From Aquitalea magnusonii (GTDB taxonomy: Bacteria; Pseudomonadota; Gammaproteobacteria; Burkholderiales; Chromobacteriaceae): a DNA stretch of 64,000 bases. How positions within the stretch are numbered: the first letter of the stretch is position 1; every line of letters starts with the position of its first letter. The notes beneath the pieces were generated by a model that was given only the letters and a program-made list of their open reading frames with translations, was not told the origin of the DNA and ran no database searches. The stretch covers positions 620,001-684,000 of the forward strand of contig NZ_AP018823.1 in NCBI RefSeq assembly GCF_002217795.2. Direction: 5' to 3'. Positions 46,428 through 54,902 of the stretch are shown piece by piece. Made by a program: the position numbers and the translations under genes.

Positions 46428-47165
46428 TCAAGCCCTGTTGCGTGCTGTCCACTGTTGCAGGAAATCCTGCCATTCCTCGCCTTGCTGGCCAAGCAGTTGG
46501 GCCAGCTTTTGCTCGTGCTGGCTGCGGGTGAGAGCGGAAATCTGCCCTTGTAGCGCGGCCAGGCGCAGCCACATCAGGTAGTGACAGGCGGCGCGTTGGG
46601 CGCTTTGGGCCAGCAGGGTCGGCAATTGCCCGGCGGCGGCGGCAGCCCATGACTGCGGGGCATCATGCTCCGGGATGCGTGGCAGGCCACACAGACCGGC
46701 CATTTCCTGTTGTGGCACGCAGCCTGGTTGGACGCCCTGGCACAGCAGGCGGCTGAGTTCCAGCGTCTGGCCAAACAGCCCGTTGGCACCGCCGGGGAAG
46801 GCAATGCCATGCAGCATGGCGCGATGGCGCAAAACCGGCAGCATCAACTGGGAGCCTTGCCAGCTGACAATTTGCGGCATGTGTTCGTTGAGCAGGGACG
46901 ACAGTGCTTGCAGCATGGCGGCCTCATCCTGCCCGCTAGTCGAGCGATGCAGCAGCACTTCCTGGCGAATGTGCAGTACGGCATGAATGCCGACAATGCG
47001 GTGCAGGTGGAAGGGCATGAATTCATCGGCGCGGCTGGCGCGGCTGCGCTGCAGGGCAAAGTAGACAACGTCGGCATCGCTGATGCCAGCATCCAGCTGG
47101 TACAGGGTACGGATGCCGGCAACATCGGGCAGGGTCTGGATATCCAGGGCAAGTAAGGGAATCAC
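46428..47165 (-). CDS. Degenerate 3'-5' exonuclease (PolB-like DEDD fold), probably inactive
   Basis: The 245-residue product aligns by eye with the predicted PolB-like 3'-5' exonuclease family: LLALDIQTLPDVAGIRTLYQL, SDADVVYFALQRSRA, FMPFHLHRIVGI and IVSWQGSQLMLPVLRHRAMLHG. The family needs four acidic residues. Here Asp8 is kept, but Glu is Gln10 (DIQ for DIE), the second Asp is Met108 (LMLP for FDLP) and the third is around Arg191 (CETD replaced by SAQR). The central block that normally carries a conserved WNNYI..RH segment is also missing. The frame is open and intact, with a GTG start and no clear ribosome site. Confidence 0.65.
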   Translation of the reverse strand: MIPLLALDIQTLPDVAGIRTLYQLDAGISDADVVYFALQRSRASRADEFMPFHLHRIVGIHAVLHIRQEVLLHRSTSGQDEAAMLQALSSLLNEHMPQIVSWQGSQLMLPVLRHRAMLHGIAFPGGANGLFGQTLELSRLLCQGVQPGCVPQQEMAGLCGLPRIPEHDAPQSWAAAAAGQLPTLLAQSAQRAACHYLMWLRLAALQGQISALTRSQHEQKLAQLLGQQGEEWQDFLQQWTARNRA

Positions 47166-47374
47166 GGGTGGTCTTCACACGGAAAAGGCGGCAGATGGTG
47201 TGCGATTCTAGGCTGGCTGTCGGTGGCGAGCAATCACGACAAAGCGGCTAGCCTATTGCCAGCCGGGATTAAATGGGCCAGAGCGGTATATCTTGTCAGA
47301 AGATTCAGGCTATAATCTGCCGCTTGAATTCCTTTCTTGCGAATCCCTTCATTCCACGTCCTTATTCCTCATAA
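47166..47374. other. Divergent intergenic region exonuclease homologue / pcnB
   Basis: No gene is seen in these 209 bases. The stretch 47265-47330 (TTGTCAGAAGATTCAGGCTATAATC) has TTGTCA and TATAAT at near-normal spacing (47293-47318) and is a plausible pcnB promoter. Confidence 0.5.
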
Positions 47375-48739
47375 ATGATCCGCAAGCTTATCCGTAAAGT
47401 ACTGGAGCTGCCGTCTGGCATGGGCAAACGCCGTAGCAAACCACGCGTGATTCCGCTGTCCCAGCATGGCGTGCGCCGCGACCAGCTCAGCACTGCTGCG
47501 CTCAAGGTGACTTCCCGTCTGCAGGAAGCCGGTTTCTCTGCCTTCGTGGTGGGGGGGGCCGTGCGCGACTTGTTGCTGGATGTTTCTCCCAAAGATTTTG
47601 ACGTCGCCACCAATGCCACGCCGGAGCAGGTGCATCACTTGTTCCGCCGTTCGCGCATCATTGGCCGGCGTTTTCGCATCGTCCACGTGATGGTGGGTCC
47701 GGAAACCATCGAGGTCACTACCTTCCGTGGCGGCGGTATCGACGACCAGAACGAGTCTGGCCGCATCATGGCCGACAACACCTTTGGCAGTCAGGAAGAA
47801 GACGCCCATCGACGTGACTTCACCGTCAATGCGCTGTTTTTCGATCCGTCGGATGAGTCCATCATCGACTATCACCACGGGGTGAAGGACCTGAAGGCCA
47901 AGAAGCTGGTGATGATTGGCCAGCCGGCACGGCGCTATCAGGAAGACCCGGTACGCATGCTGCGCGCGGTGCGCCTGGCTGCCAAGCTGGGCTTCGAGAT
48001 TGACGAAGACACCCGCAAGCCTATCCGCGCGCATGCCCATCTGCTGAAAAAGGAACCTCCGGCCCGGCTGTTTGATGAAATGCTCAAGCTGCTGATGTCC
48101 GGCCATGCCTATGCCTGTTTGAAAAAGCTGCGCGAGGAAGGGCTGTCACGTGGCGTGTTCCCGCTGCTGGACGCGGTGATGGGCGAAGATGGCGACGATT
48201 TGTTCCTGCAACTGGGCTTGCAAAGCACCGATGCCCGCATCCGTGCCGACAAGCCGGTGTCTGTTGGCTTCCTGCTGGCCACCTTGCTGTGGCAACAGGT
48301 GAACCAGCACTGGCAGCAACATATCGCCGCCGGTGAAAAGCCCTTGCAGGCGCTGCAAATGGCCATTGCCGACGTGGAAAACGAGCAGGACAACGACTTT
48401 GCCATCCCGCGCCGTTTCAGCGTCACCATGCGCGAAATCTGGACGCTGCAAGGCCGCTTCGACAGCCGTAGCGGTGCGCGTCCTTACCGCTTCCTGGAAC
48501 AGCCGCGCTTCCGTGCCGCCTTCGACTTCATGTCCTTGCGCGCCGAGGCAGGCGAGTTGCCGGCCAGCCTGGTGGAATGGTGGGAAGCCTTCCAGCGTGG
48601 CGATCAGGCCGAGCGCGAAGCCTTGATCAACGAGGCCAAGAACAGCGGTGCGGACGAACCGGCCAAGAAGCGTCGTCGTCGTCGCACCAGCAACCGCCGC
48701 CGTGCCGAGGGTGCCGGTGGAGGGGGAGAGGTCGCGTGA
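47375..48739 (+). CDS. pcnB: Poly(A) polymerase I
   Basis: The protein has 454 residues. The class II nucleotidyltransferase core is FVVGGAVRDLLLDVSPKDFDVATNATPEQVHHLF. It is followed by RRDFTVNALFFDP and the RNA-binding neck and body (YQEDPVRMLRAVRLAAKLGF). The C-terminal 25 residues are a basic tail (KKRRRRRTSNRRR), typical of poly(A) polymerase and not of CCA-adding enzymes. It adds 3' A tails that speed RNA decay. No good ribosome site precedes the ATG. The stop overlaps folK. Confidence 0.92.
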   Translation: MIRKLIRKVLELPSGMGKRRSKPRVIPLSQHGVRRDQLSTAALKVTSRLQEAGFSAFVVGGAVRDLLLDVSPKDFDVATNATPEQVHHLFRRSRIIGRRFRIVHVMVGPETIEVTTFRGGGIDDQNESGRIMADNTFGSQEEDAHRRDFTVNALFFDPSDESIIDYHHGVKDLKAKKLVMIGQPARRYQEDPVRMLRAVRLAAKLGFEIDEDTRKPIRAHAHLLKKEPPARLFDEMLKLLMSGHAYACLKKLREEGLSRGVFPLLDAVMGEDGDDLFLQLGLQSTDARIRADKPVSVGFLLATLLWQQVNQHWQQHIAAGEKPLQALQMAIADVENEQDNDFAIPRRFSVTMREIWTLQGRFDSRSGARPYRFLEQPRFRAAFDFMSLRAEAGELPASLVEWWEAFQRGDQAEREALINEAKNSGADEPAKKRRRRRTSNRRRAEGAGGGGEVA

Positions 48740-49215
48740 GCCTGGCTTATGTCGCTCTGGGTAGCAATCTGGAGCAGCCGGCGGAGCAGATCAGGGCCGC
48801 ATTTGCGGCCCTTGCCAATCTGGCTGGCACCACGGTGCTGGCGCATTCCTCGCTGTATCTCACCACGCCGGTGGGATATCTGGACCAGCCGGACTTCATC
48901 AATGCCGTGGCCTTGCTGGATACCGAGCTGTCGCCCTACCAGTTGCTTGATGGGCTGATGCAGATTGAAGCCGGCTTTGGCCGCGAACGCAGTTTCCGCA
49001 ATGCACCACGGGTTCTCGACCTGGATGTCCTGTTGTATCAGGATACCGTGCTGGATGATCCGCGCCTGTCGCTGCCGCATCCGCGCATGCACCAGCGCGC
49101 CTTTGTCATGGTACCGTTGGCGGAAATCGCTCCCGACCAGCACGTGGGAGCGCATGGTCCGGCTGCCGCCATTGCTGCCATGCTCGATTGCAGCGGTGTG
49201 TACAAGCTGGTGTAG
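48736..49215 (+). CDS. folK: 2-Amino-4-hydroxy-6-hydroxymethyldihydropteridine pyrophosphokinase
   Basis: The protein has 159 residues: AYVALGSNLEQPAEQIRAAF at the start, FINAVALLDTELSP and the HPPK signature GRERSFRNAPRVLDLDVLLY, followed by LPHPRMHQRAFVMVPLAEIAP. It transfers pyrophosphate to the pterin in folate synthesis. The start is a GTG whose last bases overlap the pcnB stop (GTGA), with AGGGGGAGAGG upstream, so expression is coupled to pcnB. The usual order pcnB-folK-panB is kept, with a kinase inserted. Confidence 0.94.
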   Translation: MSLAYVALGSNLEQPAEQIRAAFAALANLAGTTVLAHSSLYLTTPVGYLDQPDFINAVALLDTELSPYQLLDGLMQIEAGFGRERSFRNAPRVLDLDVLLYQDTVLDDPRLSLPHPRMHQRAFVMVPLAEIAPDQHVGAHGPAAAIAAMLDCSGVYKLV

Positions 49216-49238
49216 CCAGTCAGCTCAAGGAGCAAAAC

Positions 49239-49880
49239 ATGAGTCACAGCCATTTGCGTTATGTGGTGGTAGAAGGGCCGATCGGCTCAGGCAAATCGGC
49301 GCTGGCGCGCCGGCTGGCGAGCTACTGGGGTGTGCAATTGCTGGCCGAAGACCCGGCCGCCAACCCCTTCTTGCCGCGTTTTTACCGTAATGTCGCCTCC
49401 CATGGCCTGGCTACCCAATTGTCCTTCCTGATGCAACGGGCCGACATGGCTCGCGGCATGCTGCTGGGCGACACCCTGGCCAGCCCGGTGGTGTCGGATT
49501 TTCTGTTCGAAAAGGATGCGCTGTTTGCACGGGTGAATCTGGACGAGCAGGAACTGGCGCTGTACCAGCGCCTTGCCCAGCAACTGCTGCCGCAGTATCC
49601 GGTGCCGGACCTGGTGATTTACCTGCAAGCCTCGGAGCAGGTATTGCTGGAGCGCAGTGCCGCCCGCGCCAGCCAGTTGGAGCAGGATTTCCCCGAAGGC
49701 TACCTCAAGCGCGTTCATGCCGCTTACAGCGAATTTTTCCATCAGTACGAAGCGGCGCCCTTGCTGATCGTCAATACCGACCACCTGGAGTTGGTTGATG
49801 GTAACGAGGATTTCGAGCTATTGTTGCGCTGCATCAGCGAGATGCGCGGACAGCGCAGCTACTTTAACAAGAGCGTCTGA
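49239..49880 (+). CDS. Deoxynucleoside (deoxyadenosine/deoxyguanosine) kinase
   Basis: The protein has 213 residues. The P-loop is VVEGPIGSGKSALARRLA. LSFLMQRADMARG, SDFLFEKDALFARVNLDEQELALYQRL (the DxxR-like region), and DLVIYLQASEQVLLER match the deoxynucleoside kinase family of purine type. It would phosphorylate salvaged deoxynucleosides. AAGGAG precedes the ATG at 49239. Placement between folK and panB is seen in several proteobacteria. Confidence 0.85.
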   Translation: MSHSHLRYVVVEGPIGSGKSALARRLASYWGVQLLAEDPAANPFLPRFYRNVASHGLATQLSFLMQRADMARGMLLGDTLASPVVSDFLFEKDALFARVNLDEQELALYQRLAQQLLPQYPVPDLVIYLQASEQVLLERSAARASQLEQDFPEGYLKRVHAAYSEFFHQYEAAPLLIVNTDHLELVDGNEDFELLLRCISEMRGQRSYFNKSV

Positions 49881-49928
49881 ATACAAGTGACGCCTTGCAT
49901 TTCCCGACCACACCGAGGAAGTACAGGT

Positions 49929-50720
49929 ATGAAAATTACCGTCAACACCCTGCAGAAGATGGCCGCCGAAGGCCAGAAGATCGTCATGCTCACCAGCTAT
50001 GACGCAAGCTTTTCCACCCTCCTTGATCAGGCCGGGGTAGAGATTCTGCTGGTGGGCGATTCTCTGGGCATGGTGATCCAGAATCGTGATTCCACCCTGC
50101 CGGTGACCATGGAAGAAATGGTCTACCACACCCGCTGCGTGGCAGCCGGTGCCGGCAATGCCATGGTCCTGAGCGACCTGCCCTTCGGCAGCTACCAGGA
50201 AAGCCCGCAGCAGGCGTTTGCCAGTGCCGCCCGCCTGATGCAGGCCGGTGCCCACATGGTGAAGCTCGAAGGCGGCGGTTTCATGGCAGAAACCACCCGT
50301 TTCCTGGTGGAACGCGGCATTCCGGTCTGTTCCCACATCGGCCTCACCCCGCAGTTCGTCAACACCTTTGGCGGCTATCGCGTCCAGGGCAAGACCCAGA
50401 GCGATGCCGAGCGCCTGCTGGATGATGCCCGCAAGCTGGCTGATGCCGGTGCCAGCCTGGTGCTGATGGAATGTGTACCCGCCGAACTGGCCGCCCGCGT
50501 GACCGAGGCGGTTGCCGTGCCCACCATCGGCATCGGTGCCGGTGCCGATGTCAGCGGCCAGGTGCTGGTATTGCACGACATCCTCGGCGTGTATCCGGGC
50601 AAGAAAGCCCGTTTCGTCAAGAATTTCATGAATGAGGCCGGCAGCATCCAGGGTGCGGTCGAAGCCTACGTCAAGGCAGTCAAGGCAGGGACCTTCCCGG
50701 CTGCCGAACATACCTTCTAA
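49929..50720 (+). CDS. panB: 3-Methyl-2-oxobutanoate hydroxymethyltransferase
   Basis: The protein has 263 residues: [33 protein letters not shown] near the start with the metal-binding Asp, then [15 protein letters not shown] and [21 protein letters not shown]. It makes ketopantoate from ketoisovalerate and 5,10-methylenetetrahydrofolate. GAGGAAG precedes the ATG. A longer upstream frame is not supported. It is the first of the panBCD run. Confidence 0.96.
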   Translation: MKITVNTLQKMAAEGQKIVMLTSYDASFSTLLDQAGVEILLVGDSLGMVIQNRDSTLPVTMEEMVYHTRCVAAGAGNAMVLSDLPFGSYQESPQQAFASAARLMQAGAHMVKLEGGGFMAETTRFLVERGIPVCSHIGLTPQFVNTFGGYRVQGKTQSDAERLLDDARKLADAGASLVLMECVPAELAARVTEAVAVPTIGIGAGADVSGQVLVLHDILGVYPGKKARFVKNFMNEAGSIQGAVEAYVKAVKAGTFPAAEHTF

Positions 50721-50737
50721 GCCAAAAGGGTAAGGAA

Positions 50738-51571
50738 ATGGAAATCATCCGCAGCGTGGCAGCCATGCGTGCATGGCGTCGCCAGGCCGGTAAGCTGGCC
50801 TTTGTTCCCACCATGGGCAATCTGCACGAGGGCCACCTCGCGCTGGTGGCCGCCGCGCACGAGCATGCCGACAAGGTGGTCGTCAGCATTTTTGTCAATC
50901 GCCTGCAATTCGGTCAGGGCGAGGATTTTGATGCCTATCCGCGTACCTTCGAATCCGACTGTGCCAAGCTGGAAGCCGCCGGTGTGGACGCCTTGTTCTT
51001 CCCCACCGAGCAGGAGCTGTACCCGCGCGTGAAGCAGGATTTCAACGTGGAGCCGCCGCATATCCAGAACGAGCTGTGCGGTGCCTTCCGCCCCGGCCAT
51101 TTCCGTGGCGTGGCTACGGTGGTGAGCAAGCTGTTCAACATCGTGCAGCCGGATGTGGCCTGTTTCGGCAAGAAAGACTTCCAGCAACTGCATGTGATCA
51201 AGGCCATGGTGGACGACCTGAACATCCCGGTGGCCATCGTGCCGGTGGATACCGGCCGGGCGGCAGACGGCCTGGCGCTGTCTTCACGCAATGGTTATCT
51301 CACTGCCGAAGAACGTGCCGAAGCGCCGCGGCTGTACCGCAACCTGTCCGCCATGCGCGCAGCCTTGCTGGCCGGGGACAACGACTATGCCGCGCTGGAA
51401 GCCAAGACTGCTGCCGACCTGCAACAGGCCGGCTGGACGGTGGATTATGTTGAAGTACGTCAGGCCGATACCCTGGAAATCGCCCATGCCGGTGAAAAGC
51501 GCCTGGTGGTGCTGGCTGCCGCCCGTCTGGGACGTACCCGTCTGATCGATAATGTGGAAGTGTCCCGCTAA
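50738..51571 (+). CDS. panC: Pantothenate synthetase
   Basis: The protein has 277 residues of the cytidylyltransferase-like family. [16 protein letters not shown] is the PTMGxLHxGH motif, and [30 protein letters not shown] and FGKKDFQQL follow. It joins pantoate and beta-alanine with ATP. In SIFVNRLQF, Arg replaces the more usual Pro of VNPLQF. panB ends 17 bases upstream and panD follows 23 bases downstream. Confidence 0.96.
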   Translation: MEIIRSVAAMRAWRRQAGKLAFVPTMGNLHEGHLALVAAAHEHADKVVVSIFVNRLQFGQGEDFDAYPRTFESDCAKLEAAGVDALFFPTEQELYPRVKQDFNVEPPHIQNELCGAFRPGHFRGVATVVSKLFNIVQPDVACFGKKDFQQLHVIKAMVDDLNIPVAIVPVDTGRAADGLALSSRNGYLTAEERAEAPRLYRNLSAMRAALLAGDNDYAALEAKTAADLQQAGWTVDYVEVRQADTLEIAHAGEKRLVVLAAARLGRTRLIDNVEVSR

Positions 51572-51594
51572 GCCGGGCAAGGAAAGACAGTACC

Positions 51595-51975
51595 ATGCAA
51601 CGCATCATGCTTAAGTCCAAGCTGCACCGTGTCACCACCACGCACGCGGAGCTGCATTACATCGGCTCCTGCGCCATTGACGAAAACCTGCTGGAAGCGG
51701 CGGATATCCGTGAATACGAGGAAGTGCAGATCTGGAACGTCAACAATGGCGAGCGCTTTGCCACCTACGCCATCAAGGCTGAGCGCGGCTCCGGTGTCAT
51801 CTCGGTCAATGGTTCGGCTGCCCGCCGTGCTGCTCCGGGCGACCTGCTGATCATCGCCTCTTTTGCCCAGTATGAAGATGCCGAGCTGCTCAACCATCAG
51901 CCCAAGCTGGTGTTCGTTGACGAACGCAACCAGATGACGGCGCTGGATAACCAGACACCTACCCAGCCAGCCTGA
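51595..51975 (+). CDS. panD: Aspartate 1-decarboxylase
   Basis: The protein has 126 residues. The pyruvoyl-enzyme self-cleavage site is between Gly24 and Ser25 in YIGSCAID. Arg-containing [14 protein letters not shown] and the NGSAARRA segment complete the family. It makes the beta-alanine used by PanC. A strong terminator follows, so panB-C-D probably end one transcript. Confidence 0.96.
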   Translation: MQRIMLKSKLHRVTTTHAELHYIGSCAIDENLLEAADIREYEEVQIWNVNNGERFATYAIKAERGSGVISVNGSAARRAAPGDLLIIASFAQYEDAELLNHQPKLVFVDERNQMTALDNQTPTQPA

Positions 51976-52001
51976 TAGACAGCCAGTCGTTTTCCCACGC
52001 A

Positions 52002-52030
52002 AACGATGCCGCAAAACGGCATCGTTTTTT
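52002..52030 (+). terminator. Rho-independent terminator after panD
   Basis: A perfect 10-bp stem AACGATGCCG/CGGCATCGTT with loop CAAAA is followed by a TTTTTT tract, 27 bases after the panD stop. Confidence 0.9.
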
Positions 52031-52141
52031 CATGCCCGCCGTTCATCCTGCAAGACTGCTTATAACTGTCTATAGTGCTTGAACAAGCACGCCAAACGTC
52101 GGTGCCTGTCCAAGCCAGGCGCCGCCTAGCAGGAGACCATC

Positions 52142-52555
52142 ATGAGCAGCATATTGACTGGCGGCTGCCTGTGCGGCGCGGTGCGCTATCGCATACATGG
52201 CCAGCCCTTTCATGTCACGCACTGCCATTGCATCAGTTGCCGCAAGGCTAGCGGGGCGGCGTTTCTGACCTGGTTTACCGTACGGCTGATTGAGCTGGAG
52301 TGGCTGAGTGAAAAGCCGGTTTACTACCACTCATCCGCAGCGGTGCAACGTGGCTTTTGTCCACACTGTGGCGCCACCCTTAGCTATCAGCATGAGTCCG
52401 ACCCGGACGATATCGACATCACCGCCGCCACGCTGGATGCGCCGGAGCAACTGGCACCGGAATCCCACATCTGGTGGCAGGAGCATCTTGGCTGGGGGGA
52501 ACCGGCCGAGCAGGCCGCCCTGCCGGTTCATGCCCGCAACCACGATGGTGTGTGA
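52142..52555 (+). CDS. GFA/CENP-V family zinc-binding protein
   Basis: The protein has 137 residues. The zinc ligands are in GGCLCGAVRY, HCHCISCRKASG and FCPHCGATL, typical of glutathione-dependent formaldehyde-activating enzyme (Gfa) relatives. Most members have no proven substrate. AGGAG precedes the ATG. It stands alone and is convergent with the rraA-like gene. Confidence 0.85.
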   Translation: MSSILTGGCLCGAVRYRIHGQPFHVTHCHCISCRKASGAAFLTWFTVRLIELEWLSEKPVYYHSSAAVQRGFCPHCGATLSYQHESDPDDIDITAATLDAPEQLAPESHIWWQEHLGWGEPAEQAALPVHARNHDGV

Positions 52556-52563
52556 GTGCCTGT

Positions 52564-53043
52564 TTAAAGCAGGGCCTCGGCGGCGACGATCACGCCGTCT
52601 TCATCGGCATACAGCCAGTCACCCGGTGTAAAGGTGACGCCGCCAAAAGTCACCGGCAGATCGCGCTGACCTTCGCCGCGCTTCACCGACTTCAGCGGGT
52701 GGGTATTGAGTGCGCGGATGCCCAAGGGCAGTTGGTTGAGTGCCACCGAATCGCGGATGCAGCCATAAATCACCACCCCTTCCCAGTGATTGGCCACCGC
52801 CAGCTCGCCAATCTGGTCGCCCAGCAGCGCGCAGCGCAGCGAACCGCCGCCATCCACCACCAGCACCTTGCCATGGCCATCCTGGGCCAGGGTTTCGCGC
52901 ACCAGGGTGTTGTCCTCAAACAGCTTGAGGGTGACGATTTGTCCGGCAAAGCGGGCATGGTTGCCATAGCACTGGAACATGGGCTCGACCACACGTACCC
53001 GGCCTTCATTGGCATCGCACAAATCGGTTGTCAGAAAACTCAT
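52564..53043 (-). CDS. RraA-family protein (RNase E regulator or HMG/OAA aldolase)
   Basis: The protein has 159 residues. It shows [19 protein letters not shown] at the start, [40 protein letters not shown] and [22 protein letters not shown]. This is the RraA fold, in which true E. coli RraA has Arg-Gln after IYGAV and the 4-hydroxy-4-methyl-2-oxoglutarate/oxaloacetate aldolases have Arg-Asp. This protein has Arg-Asp (CIRDS), so aldolase activity remains possible. AAAGGAGAG precedes the ATG. The family is firm; the function is open. Confidence 0.82.
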   Translation of the reverse strand: MSFLTTDLCDANEGRVRVVEPMFQCYGNHARFAGQIVTLKLFEDNTLVRETLAQDGHGKVLVVDGGGSLRCALLGDQIGELAVANHWEGVVIYGCIRDSVALNQLPLGIRALNTHPLKSVKRGEGQRDLPVTFGGVTFTPGDWLYADEDGVIVAAEALL

Positions 53044-53090
53044 TTTCTCTCCTTTGCTGTTGCTGGTTTATTGGATGTCGGCAGCCATGA

Positions 53091-53114
53091 AAAAGCCGCC
53101 CTGGGGCGGCTTTG
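53091..53114 (-). terminator. Rho-independent terminator, minus strand
   Basis: AAGCCGCC and GGCGGCTT pair around CCTGG-type loop bases. Read on the minus strand the stem ends in TTTTTC. It lies downstream of the degP-like gene, beyond the repeat, and just before the rraA-like gene. Confidence 0.65.
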
Positions 53115-53133
53115 GCTTGTTGACAATACCCAT

Positions 53134-53315
53134 CTCGCTTTCAGACAGGAAAGCGAGGCACCCTTCTTCAATTGGCAAGGCAAGGGCGGGGGGATTGGGA
53201 ATAAACGGTAAGGCTGCCAACGCAATCACTTCCTCGAAAGGCCCGGCAAAGCCGGGTCCGGTGGAGATTCGTCAAATGATGATGTTAGCAGCCTGAAGCC
53301 GCCTTGCGGCGGCTT
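53134..53315. repeat. Copy B of a two-copy structured intergenic repeat
   Basis: It starts with a perfect 9-bp hairpin CTCGCTTTC/GAAAGCGAG (53134-53157). The block 53166-53191 is nearly identical to 4426-4451. GGTAAG lies at 53207, a GGCCCGGC/GCCGGGTCC hairpin at 53240-53259, and an AAGCCGCC/GGCGGCTT hairpin at 53296-53315 just after the degP-like stop. Order and spacing match copy A. Confidence 0.62.
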
Positions 53316-53325
53316 GTCGGCATGC

Positions 53326-54804
53326 TCAATCGAGGCGAAGCGGCACGAACAGCGTGCTGTCCTGACGTCGCACCAGCAAGGCTATCTTGCCATGTGCGCT
53401 GGACAGCGCCTTCTCGAAACTCTTCACCGAGGTGATTTCATTCTGGTTCAGCCCCATGATCACGTCGCCATGTTGCAGGCCGGAGCGTGCCGCCGCACCT
53501 TGCGCCTTCTGTACCAGCAGGCCGCCATTGAGGCCCAGCTCGGTACGCTGGCGTGCGGTCAGCTCGGTGACGGTCAGCCCCAGTTTGCCAAACTGGAAAT
53601 TCTGCGGAGCGGCTTCGTCCTGCTGCTTGGCCTGGGGGCTGACTTCCGGTGCCAGTTCGCCCAGCGTGGCCTGGATGGTTTTCTCTTCCCCCTTGCGCCA
53701 CACCGACAGTTTTACCTTGGCACCCGGCTGCAAGGAACCCACCATCATCGGCAAGTCCTTGGAGCTTTCGATGCTGCGGTCATCCAGCTTGAGGATGATA
53801 TCCCCGGTCTGCAGGCCGGCTTTGCCGGCTGGGCCTTGCGGGTCCACCCGCACCACCAGCGCACCGCTGGGGCGGGGCAGGCCGAATGACTGCGCCAGCT
53901 CCTGCGACACTTCCTGGATATTGATGCCCAACTGGCCACGGCTGACCTTGCCCTTGGCCTTGATCTGTTCGGCCACATTCATCGCCAGGTCAATCGGGAT
54001 GGCAAAGGAAATGCCCATGAAGCCGCCGGAGCGGCTGTAGATCTGCGAGTTGATACCCACCACTTCACCGCGCAGGTTGAACAGCGGGCCGCCGGAGTTG
54101 CCGGGGTTGATGGCCACGTCGGTCTGGATGAAGGGAACATAGTTTTCATCCGGCAGGCTGCGGCCCTTGGCCGACACAATGCCGGCGGTAACGGTATTGT
54201 CAAAGCCGAAGGGTGCGCCGATGGCAGCCACCCATTCACCCACCTTGAGCTGTGCCGGGCTGCCTACCTTGACTACCGGCAGGCTGGAGGCATCCACCTT
54301 CAGCAGGGCAACATCGGTGCGCTTGTCCAGGCCCACCAGACGGGCTTTCAGCTCGCGCTTGTCGGTCAGCATCACCTTGATCTGGCTGCCACCGCTCACC
54401 ACGTGGGCATTGGTCATGATGTAGCCATCATCGCTGATGATGAAGCCGGAGCCATAGGACACGCTTTCTTCCGGTGTCTGCTCCTGCTGATTGGGCTGGT
54501 TGGGGATGAAGCGCTTGAAAAAGTCGAACAGCGGGTCGTCTTCCGGTACCGGGAAGGGCATTTCACTTTGCTGTGGTACCGCCTCGGTGCGGTTGGCCTG
54601 AATGTTTACCACGGCCGGGCCGTCCCGTTCGACCAGTTGGGTAAAGTCGGGCAGCAACATGGCGACACGCCCATCCGACTGGGCAGGCACAGCTACCGGG
54701 GCCGGCTGGCTCTGCTTGTGGAACAGGCTTTCGATCTTGTCGCAACCCGAGAGCAACGACGCTGCCAGAAGGGCGCCGAGAATGGGGCGAAGATACGGAG
54801 TCAC
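53326..54804 (-). CDS. DegP/DegQ (Do-family) serine endoprotease, predicted lipoprotein
   Basis: The protein has 492 residues. The trypsin-like domain has catalytic His134 (TNAHVV), Asp164 (RTDVALLKV) and Ser237 (NPGNSGGPLF). Two PDZ domains follow (about 285-375 and 395-490). The N-terminus is a lipoprotein signal with lipobox LSGC (Cys21), unlike E. coli DegP, which has an ordinary signal peptide. It should degrade or hold misfolded envelope proteins, tethered to a membrane. It is transcribed alone, in MucD style. Confidence 0.92.
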   Translation of the reverse strand: MTPYLRPILGALLAASLLSGCDKIESLFHKQSQPAPVAVPAQSDGRVAMLLPDFTQLVERDGPAVVNIQANRTEAVPQQSEMPFPVPEDDPLFDFFKRFIPNQPNQQEQTPEESVSYGSGFIISDDGYIMTNAHVVSGGSQIKVMLTDKRELKARLVGLDKRTDVALLKVDASSLPVVKVGSPAQLKVGEWVAAIGAPFGFDNTVTAGIVSAKGRSLPDENYVPFIQTDVAINPGNSGGPLFNLRGEVVGINSQIYSRSGGFMGISFAIPIDLAMNVAEQIKAKGKVSRGQLGINIQEVSQELAQSFGLPRPSGALVVRVDPQGPAGKAGLQTGDIILKLDDRSIESSKDLPMMVGSLQPGAKVKLSVWRKGEEKTIQATLGELAPEVSPQAKQQDEAAPQNFQFGKLGLTVTELTARQRTELGLNGGLLVQKAQGAAARSGLQHGDVIMGLNQNEITSVKSFEKALSSAHGKIALLVRRQDSTLFVPLRLD

Positions 54805-54902
54805 AGAATTATCCTTTCGGGGAAGCTTTCAGACCGATATAGGGACGATCCACTGTATTTCCAGGGAACTACCGCCGGTTAACTACGACCGCAATGCTGC
54901 AA

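Larger units (their letters stand above)
53044..53325. other. Intergenic region degP-like / rraA-like genes
   Basis: These 282 bases hold a terminator for the upstream minus-strand gene (53091-53114) and copy B of the structured repeat (about 53134-53315). No gene is supported, though a minus-strand frame across the repeat is open for about 65 codons. Confidence 0.6.

Noticed and set aside
53120..53160. TTGACA at 53120 as a plus-strand promoter for a small RNA in the repeat
   Set aside because: No TATAAT-like box lies at 16-18 bp spacing, and the equivalent hexamer is absent from the other copy.
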